Below are positions 56,653 through 64,000 of a DNA stretch of 64,000 nucleotides, piece after piece (position 1 is the stretch's first letter; every line of letters begins with the position of its first letter). The notes under the pieces were generated by a model that saw nothing but the letters and a program-made list of their open reading frames with translations, was not told where the DNA came from and made no database searches. The stretch covers positions 1,364,001-1,428,000 of the forward strand of contig NEEC01000017.1 of assembly GCA_002189035.1 (NCBI GenBank), read 5' to 3'. The stretch is from Utricularia gibba (lineage: Eukaryota; Streptophyta; Magnoliopsida; Lamiales; Lentibulariaceae). The translations under genes and the position numbers were made by a program.

Positions 56653-58648
56653 ACTCGAACTGAAAAATCTGAACTTAAAAGTCATTTGAACTGGAACTGC
56701 CGTGCTATCCTATCAGTTCCAACATTTTCTGTACACCCTTGCATTTAAATCAAGCATAGAGGACCATCCAAATAGAGTGTAATGGCAGCTTATCTTGTCT
56801 TAAGGAAACACCCAAAGCATTTATTTCTTCTAGACACCATTTTAGAAGGTATATTACAGCTTGAGGAGGTTCTTTGTTCCCCTGCATTCATCATTAACAA
56901 AATGTCAGAATGAAGTTCCTGCAAGAATCCTGGTTCATATGGAGTTTCTGAATAAGATTCTCTTGCCATTACTTGTCTTGATCATCCTCAAAGATCCTGC
57001 AGCAAAATGATATGATCCTTGGGAGGTCACACCACCAGGGAGGAGATGGTGAAATGGAGAATGCATAAGCTCTCACACTGCAGAGTTCATTGAGCATGCT
57101 TCTCCACGTACAACCATTTTTGTCACGTGTTTTTGATGCATGCTGTTTTTTTTTTACCACGGTAAAAAAATATATATCTTGCCAAAGTGTTTATGATGCG
57201 TCAAAATAAAGGAAAAAATCCCAATGATGAGCTACCACAGTTTCATGGTAAAAAGCGTCCATTTCAATAAATACCATTAAATGATATTTGGAGGGGGCCG
57301 CTCCCCCACCCCCACCACCCCCACTTTCAATTTAATATTTTTTTTATTGGAACCTTTTTTTATAAAATTAATGTGTGTCACGGATTCTATCCCCCCCCCC
57401 CTCACATAATGATATTACAAAATCAATTCTTATTTTAATAATTTATTATAGTATGTAAATGTATAATTATACCTATATTTTTTTAAACGGTTACAATCCT
57501 TCTTCTTTTCAAAATACTTTTTTGGATTAAAAAAAACTTATACACCTCCAATTTTTATTTTATAAAAAACATTGTTTAATTTTTTGTTTCAAATTATCCT
57601 TATAATAAAATTTAATATCAAATTGGATTACCGTCACAACAAGTCATTATTCACAATACCAAATTTCGGACCTATGTGATGTAGTTGGATGGAATAGCGA
57701 CGAATTAGTGTGCATGTTTGTTGATCAATTGTCTTTTTCATGTAATCCTAATTGTCATTGTTGAAAGAATCTTTTCATTTTCAAACCTCAAATAATGTAT
57801 GAGACTTACATTCTCATTATACAATATTGTTCGTTTCAAACATCAAATTTTTACGATTTTATTTTTTTAGAAAAATATTTTATACAAAATTAAAAATATA
57901 TTTCTATTTAAAACCATACTTTCTTTGTTGATAACTTCCTATGTATAATCAATATGAGATATTGTCAAGATATTTAATTTTACATTTTATCTTTCTTAGA
58001 TATTCAACATCCTAATTGAGTTCCCTTATACCATCATTAATATATATTCAATTTTGATAGTTTGGTTATGATACCAAATATCATGATTTATATTTTTCTT
58101 GTACGATATTATTTGGTTAGAATACTTAATTTTGATAGTTTTAGGTTTTTACTTTATAGGAAAAAATGCTCGGATGAAATTATGAGGTTTCATCTATTTA
58201 AGTAAGTTTAATCATTTTACTTTTTCATCTGTAGATTGTAATCAATATCTATATATATATATATATATATATATAATGTAACCTAAGTAACTTAATAACA
58301 TTTCTTTTCTTCAAACAATGATATTTATTTTTTCAAATAATTTAAAATAACTTAAAATTTTGAATACTATTTAATTTAAATCTATAATGAAAAAGTTGGT
58401 ATGGATGGCATGTCCCACGCCTAGTAAAGTTGTGACACGACTAATAATTTCTATGCCGACTTTTCTTCTGATCTTGGTAGGATGAGTACATCCGTAAAAT
58501 AAAATAATATTAATCAAATCGGGGGAGGAAAAAAAAGGGGGGCTCAAATTCAATTGACAGGTGGATATAGATATGGGGGAAGTTTCTGGATTACACACGC
58601 ATCTCCCTGTTGTTTTCTTTCTGATTTCAGCTACTCCTTTAGCCTTCA
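56653..58648. other. AT-rich intergenic region
   Basis: Nudix 3' UTR to about 57150, then low-complexity DNA: C-rich tracts at 57290-57325 and an 11-12 base C run near 57391, A/T-rich from 57410, and an AT microsatellite at 58251. The last 80 bases are the leader of the HMA gene. No gene was seen. Confidence 0.5.
58251..58275. repeat. (AT)n microsatellite
   Basis: Uninterrupted AT dinucleotides over 25 bases in AT-rich intergenic DNA. Confidence 0.9.
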
Positions 58649-59527
58649 ATGGCGGTCGAGAAAGTAGGTTTTATGTTTTTTTTTTTTTTCCTTGAGTTCC
58701 TTTTTGGAATTTTGATTTGTGGTTTGATGATTTGAATATGTTTTCCCAGGTGACGCCTATGCTGCTGACTGTGGATCTGCAGTGCCCTGCTTGCTACAGG
58801 AAGATCAAGAAGACGCTCTGCAAACTTCCCGGTGAGTGAGTTGCGCCGTCTGTTGTGTTTTCCGGTTTGCTGGGTGGAGGAGTTTGGTTAAGCTGGTGAT
58901 GTTCCTTGTCTTCCTTCCTGTGGGGACAGAGGTTCGAGATCAGGTCTACAATGAGAAGACCAACACTGTGGCGATCACGGTGATCACTTGCTGCCCGGAG
59001 AGAGTGCGGGATCGATTGTATGGGAAGGCCGGGAAGGTGATCAAGGAAATTAAAATTGTGGAGCACAAGAAGCCGGAGAAGGGGAAGCCGGGGGCGGAGC
59101 AGGAGAAGAAGGAGAAGGAGAAGGATTCCGGGGCGGAGAAACCCAAGGAAGACAAACCCAAAGAAGATAAACCCAAGGAAGGCAAACCCAAAGAAGAGAA
59201 ACCCAAGGAAAAGGAGAAGGATAAAGAGGAAAGTGAGAAACCGAAGGATGCACCAGCGGACGGAGTGCCGTCGGTGCTGCCGTACATGGCCCCCACCTAC
59301 GACGGCTACCGCGGCATGCCGTCTTATCTCGGATACGGGTTTCCCCGCCGCCGCCGCAGCCGATTTACGAAGGCTACTCGTATTACCCCGCGCCGGAGAC
59401 AGGATACTATCATGCTCCGGGTCCGAACATGTACGGCTACAGACCCGTTTATAACAACGGGTTTGCCCCGTTCGACAGAAACTTTAGTGAAGAAGAGAAT
59501 TCCGGCGGCGGTTGCTCCATCATGTAA
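58649..59527 (+). CDS. Pi21-like heavy-metal-associated isoprenylated protein, one base missing
   Basis: Exons 58649-58663, 58750-58831 and 58930-59527. The HMA fold starts LLTVDLQCPACYRKIKKTLC with CxxC at residues 17-20 and continues QVYNEKTNTVAITV to AGKVIKEIKIVEHKK. A long Lys/Glu/Pro-rich repeat follows (KPKEDKPKEDKPKEGKPKEE type), then a Tyr/Pro/Gly-rich C-terminus (PIYEGYSYYPAPETGYYHAP) ending GGGCSIM, a farnesylation CaaX box. The layout resembles rice Pi21 and other HIPPs, which bind metals at membranes; Pi21 is a blast-susceptibility factor. Between YLGYGF and PPPPQ the frame slips at CCCC (59343-59346). One extra C gives a continuous product ending in CSIM. Without it the protein runs on out of frame and loses the prenylation site. 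The intact CaaX makes a sequencing error likely. Confidence 0.87.
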
Positions 59528-59749
59528 AAAATGGCTGCGAGCTCAAATCCCCATCATCAATAATCAGTCGCCGGATCGCGACTTATTCCCTTCTTGCCTT
59601 ATCATTATCGTTTCCGTATCTCCCGGGTCCGCCCGCCCCGCCCCGAAGCACGTTTCCCCGTGTCGGAATCTGACACAACTCTTGTGCTCCGGAGCAGTGT
59701 CCAGGAATCGGATTCGCCTAATAACATACTACTGCTGACCCCCAAATTC

Positions 59750-59752
<3 letters not shown>

Positions 59753-59787
<35 letters not shown>
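59753..59787. repeat. (AT)n microsatellite
   Basis: Uninterrupted AT dinucleotides over 35 bases, continued by ACATATATACACATATACG. Confidence 0.92.
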
Positions 59788-59793
<6 letters not shown>

Positions 59794-59923
59794 TACACAT
59801 ATACGAGTTAATTCGAAGCCAATTCAAGTAAAAAAATATTTGATTCGACTCGTACTCGTTACGTATGAGTCAACCCACAAGTTATTCGTGTTAACTTGTA
59901 ATCTTGTCGAGGGTTATCTATAA

Positions 59924-59942
59924 TTTAGGGTTTAGGGTTTAG
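59924..59942 (+). promoter_or_regulatory. Telomere-like repeat (telo box)
   Basis: TTTAGGGTTTAGGGTTTAG, just over two and a half units of the plant telomere repeat. It is about 365 bases upstream of the USP39 start, and a single GGGTTTAGGG recurs in the first USP39 intron near 60355. Such telo boxes are common in promoters of translation and RNA-processing genes. Confidence 0.45.
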
Positions 59943-60306
59943 ATTCATCTATAGTTTATAAATACATATAATAATTTTGATTTGGAATGCCAATACTTTT
60001 AATTATTTATTCAAAAATTATATTTATTGTAAAAGTTAATACATTATTGGGCTGGTGATGGTGATGGGCTGGGTATGCAGCCCAATCTTTGAGGGTGTTA
60101 CTGGTCCAGTTCCCAGGTGGGATTCAATTTGATGGGCTCGGCAGGAGGAAATGATGCGAACCGCGACGGGGAAAGAAATCGATGGATGACTGGAGCTTCA
60201 CCTTTTGGAATGGTCACATTCTGCAAGCTCTGTGAATTTAGTTTACAGCACATATTGCTAGGGAGCCGTCCTTGTTTCCTATATCGGAGCTTCGTCGCCG
60301 GTGAAA

Positions 60307-63130
60307 ATGGATTCGTCGGTAGGGAGCCAGGTAACGCTTTTGGGGTGTAACTTGGGGTTTAGGGTTAGTTTGTTGTTCAGTCTTTGGAAGTGATTTTAGA
60401 AGAATTGCTTCCTCAGAATCATTTTAACGACAGGAAAGCATGTTAGTGTTACTGGGGTTAAGCGTTTTTTACTTTGTTGTGTGGTTTTTAGGAAGTGAGT
60501 AGAGTGGATGAAGGGGAATCGGCGACTGCGTTGAAGAATGGGGCGATTTTAGCGTCAAATGAGAGCGCATTCGACAATCCACTTCCTCTTGCTTCTTATG
60601 ATGACGATGACGAAGATGAAGAAGATATTAGGAGAGGAAGAAATGGGTTTCGTTTCAATGAAGAGGAAGTTGATGAGGATGAGGAGGAAGAAAGTGAAAA
60701 ATTGGGAAAACGGAAACGCTCTCGCACCGTTGAAATTAGAAGAGATTGCCCCTATCTCGACACAGTCAATAGACAGGTAGTGATAAGCTTCTGATTTTCG
60801 AGCCTGAAAGGATGGCATTGCCTTTTGCACAGCGCAAACATTGTACTGTAGGAATATTGACGTATTAAGTGTAGAATCTAATAGTTTAATTTGATGATGT
60901 TTCTCAAAAATAATAAACCCGGGCAGCTGGAAATTCATCTAAGAATTGTAGTTTCATTCTTATCTTATGCATTTGGTGAACTGAGGCATGACAAACCTTG
61001 GCGCGGCTATAAGCACCTTTTTTGTGTATTTCTACAGGTTTTAGATTTTGACTTTGAGAAATTCTGTTCAGTTTCGCTATCCAACCTGAATGTTTATGCA
61101 TGCTTGGTTTGTGGGAAGTATTACCAAGGGAGGGGCAACAAATCTCTTGCATATACTCACAGTCTTGAAGCAGGCCACCATGTGTACATAAACCTGCGAA
61201 CAGAAAAGGTTTACTGTCTTCCCGATGGATATGAAGTTGTTGACCCATCGCTTGATGACATTCGTCATGTCCTCTACCCCAGGTAATTTCCTTATCTTCG
61301 TTACTGACAGTTGGGTCAATTTTATTTGTTTTCTATACCTGGACTGTGGAGATGAGTGTGGCATTTGTACTTTCAATTTTTTTTTCTGTTTCTTTTATTT
61401 ATGTTTTTTATCATGTTTTTTTTTTTCTTGATCACAAGTGCATTTCCAGGTTTACAAGGGAGCAAGTTGAACAGCTCGACAAAAATAGGCAGTGGTCTAG
61501 GGCACTTGATGGCTCTGATTATCTTCCTGGAATGGTTTGATTTTTTTATGTATTTTTGTTCAGGTTGGAATTTGTCTTGTTATTCAAATTTTTTATTTTC
61601 TTTTTGTGATAGGTGGGCTTAAATAACATCCAAGAGACCGACTTCGTAAACGTCACAATACAATCTTTAATGCGTGTTACACCATTGAGGAACTTTTTTC
61701 TAATTCCAGAGAACTATCAGCACTGCAAATCTCAACTTGTTCATTCTTTTGGCGAACTGACTCGAAAGATATGGCATGCTAGGAATTTCAAAGGACAAGT
61801 TAGTGTTTGCAATCATTGAGTTCATTTTGCTATTTTCATTCTTTCTCTTGTCGATGAATTTAGTGTATTCTATTTTAACTTCTCAGTTCTTATGCAGGTG
61901 AGCCCGCATGAGTTTCTGCAAGCTGTCATGAAAGCAAGTAAAAAGAGATTTCAGATAGGCAAACAGTCTGATCCTGTCGAGTTTATGTCATGGCTACTCA
62001 ATACACTTCACGAGCAAATTAAAAGTTCGAAGAAAGGCCGTAGTGTTATTCACCAGTGTTTTCAGGTTTCTTTCTGTTTTTTTTTTCTGACACCATAAAG
62101 TGTCTTCATTTTTTTTTTTTTTTACGTTTCCTCTGTACTTGATGCAAATTGCTGTATCAGGGTGAACTGGAGGTTATGAAGGAGATCCAGATGGGAGGAG
62201 CTACTGATGGGCAAGATGGTGATTCAGTGAGAGGTGTATCTATTGAGACGAGCAAAATGCCTTTCTTGATGCTTGGTCTAGACTTGCCGCCCCCACCTCT
62301 ATTTAAGGACATCATGGAGAAAAACATCATTCCACAGGTTCTGCTTCAGTATGTCAGATGTTCTAATATTAGCACTAACAGAGACCTCATTCCTACAGCA
62401 TTAATATTTTCTCATTGCAATCTTAGACTACATTTGTTCAGAAATTTGCTTTATTGTGTTGTTTTATCAACCCTACAACTCTTTCAGGTTCCACTTTTGA
62501 ACATTTTGAAAAAGTTTGATGGTGAAACCGTCACAGAAGTCGTGAGGCCCCGTGTTGCAAGAATGAGGTATCTTGTGAAAAGGCTACCCCCATATCTGAT
62601 TCTCCACATGCGCCGATTTACAAAAAACAATTTCTTTATGGAGAAGAACCCCACTCTTGGTGAGCACCACTTCTCTGAATGGCTAAGCTGAGCCTACAAA
62701 AGAAACAGTGTGATTATACCATTTACTTGATTTTTGTTGCCTTTTTTCCCAAGTTAATTTCCCGGTGAAGAATCTCGAACTAAAGGACTACATCCCCCTT
62801 CCTGCACCGACCGGTAGTGACAAGCTGCGGACCAAGTATGATTTGATTGCCAATATAGTCCATGATGGGAAGGCAGGTGAAGGCTGCTACCGAGCCTTTG
62901 TGCAGAGAAAGTCAGAAGAGCTTTGGTAAAACTTCGCAATCTCCTTATCCCCAAAATCTCCAAGATTCAACTCTCTGTTCTCCTACTTGCTAATCAACCC
63001 AATCTTCTGTATGAAAATTATCATCTGCAGGTACGAGATGCAGGATCTTCATGTTTCTGAAACACTACCTCAGATGGTTGCGCTTTCTGAGGCCTACATC
63101 CAGATATACGAGCAGCAACAGCAGCAATGA
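60307..63130 (+). CDS. USP39: USP39/Sad1-like U4/U6.U5 tri-snRNP protein
   Basis: Ten exons: 60307-60330, 60492-60776, 61038-61282, 61450-61534, 61613-61798, 61898-62065, 62161-62337, 62488-62659, 62754-62925, 63031-63130; 537 residues, phases consistent. The acidic N-terminus (DDDDEDEEDI) leads to RSRTVEIRRDCPYLDTVNRQ. The ZnF-UBP domain has C113 and CLVC at 125-128, with SLAYTHSLEAGHHVYINL. The USP-like domain follows: GLNNIQETDFVNVTIQSL, SDPVEFMSWLLNTLH, LPPYLILHMRRFTKNNFF and the end YIQIYEQQQQQ. The usual catalytic Cys is Asp (near 223), as in all USP39/Sad1 proteins, so it is a pseudo-deubiquitinase acting as a splicing scaffold that stabilises the tri-snRNP. The first exon is only 24 bases. 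Confidence 0.94.
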
Positions 63131-64000
63131 GGTTCGTTTACGGTTCTAAGAAGTTGTCATCCGTAAGCAATGTTTGTGGATCAATTACAGATTGTGTTTT
63201 AGGCTATGAATTTTGGTACGTGTTGTAGAGCTCAGCCAGCTCTTTAGATGGCTGGGCTTGTAACCTGTGAAACGTTTGACGCCCACCGGGGGTGCTCGGA
63301 CACGGCGCTTCCGTGCGGCTGACTCGGGGACACTCCTACAATTGTTTTTCACCTTAGCATGCCTCCTGGTTCATACACTTTCGTCTTTGACAGCTAATAA
63401 TTTTTTTTCTTTATTTGAACTTTTATTATTCATATAATTCAATTAATTATGTATTTTAGTTATTTGTAACTAGATAAATATAATTAAAGTTGAAATTTGA
63501 TGTATAATTTTTAAATGTATTTAAAATAATATCATATTTGATTATTAGATTTAAATTAATAAAATAAAATAATAATTTGTGTAGGATAGGTCTCTTTTAC
63601 TAAGCATGCAATTCATATATGTTTTGAAAGAAAAATGTAGGTTTTGATAAAATATTTATGTATTATTCACAAAATATACTTAAAACATTCCTATAAATTA
63701 TAAAATATGCCTTAAATGATTTCATTATGCACGTGCTTTTAAAGGAAATATTTTGTTGCCACGTGCGTCATCACTTGCGCCTCAAAATGAATCTAGTCTT
63801 GTATTGAGGCAAGATGCAGACCTATACGCGGCGAAACGTTCGCGACTTCCGTGTGCTTGTAAATCAGCGATGAGCCATAATAAATTGGATAGGGTTTTTA
63901 TAGTAATTGATTAATTTGGTAATCATGCCAAATAATTAGGGTGTCAATCAAATTACAATTTTGCCCATACTTCTCAAGCGAAAGGGTTGGGTTAATGACG
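63131..64000. other. Intergenic: USP39 3' UTR and AT-rich DNA
   Basis: The 3' UTR probably ends near 63260-63420. The remainder is AT-rich. No gene reaches the window end. Confidence 0.5.

Larger units (their letters stand above)
59528..60306. other. Intergenic: HMA 3' UTR and USP39 promoter
   Basis: Contains a dinucleotide repeat at 59753, a telomere-like motif at 59924 and GC-balanced sequence from 60050, probably the USP39 5' UTR. No other gene was seen. Confidence 0.45.

Noticed and set aside
57290-57403. C-rich tracts as a G-quadruplex or functional element
   Set aside because: Interrupted C runs in low-complexity DNA without a nearby start site, and homopolymer length here may itself be unreliable.
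59924-59942. Interstitial telomere from a chromosome fusion
   Set aside because: Fewer than three repeat units; a promoter telo box is a simpler explanation.

Overview
The window is nuclear DNA of a flowering plant, most likely a eudicot. Genes have many short GT-AG introns, intergenic DNA is AT-rich, and the set is plant-specific: secondary-wall CESA7, a DYW-type PPR protein, an ATL RING-H2 ligase, IBL1, a CAX exchanger, a heavy-metal isoprenylated protein and a MIR156 hairpin. No bacterial, viral or organellar block is visible. All identifications come from reading translated sequence against remembered families; no database was searched.

Layout. 0-15 kb: a TTC1-type TPR co-chaperone, the SNARE YKT61, a MIR156 locus on the minus strand, SGF11 (SAGA deubiquitination module) and TMEM208/SND2, followed by AT-rich DNA. 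15.9-25.8 kb: CESA7 (minus), a divergent DYW PPR gene, a small plant-specific protein of unknown function and a glycine-rich secreted protein. 27.8-40 kb: IBL1, ATL13-like, TRMO (tRNA methyltransferase), a cluster II diacylglycerol kinase and a vacuolar cation/proton exchanger. 42-51 kb: a small coiled-coil protein, a POLTERGEIST-type PP2C and a pectin acetylesterase. 51-63 kb: NIPP1 (PP1 inhibitor), a Nudix hydrolase, a Pi21-like HMA protein and the USP39 spliceosome factor. Exon boundaries below were worked out by hand and most gene models close in frame from ATG to stop.

These are independent housekeeping, cell-wall, signalling and RNA-processing genes, not a pathway cluster. Loose themes are cell wall (CESA7, pectin acetylesterase, glycine-rich protein) and growth or meristem control (MIR156, IBL1, POL-type PP2C). 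From memory, several neighbours (TTC1, glycine-rich protein, IBL1, ATL13, DGK, PPR) have their Arabidopsis counterparts close together near At4g30340-At4g30700, suggesting conserved microsynteny.

The most striking anomaly is technical or evolutionary. Five otherwise well-preserved genes (YKT61 twice, TMEM208, ATL13, NIPP1, HMA protein) each need one extra base to read through, mostly at short homopolymers. All six lesions are apparent losses, which fits residual consensus errors of a long-read assembly better than five independent pseudogenes. I found no convincing new biological system.
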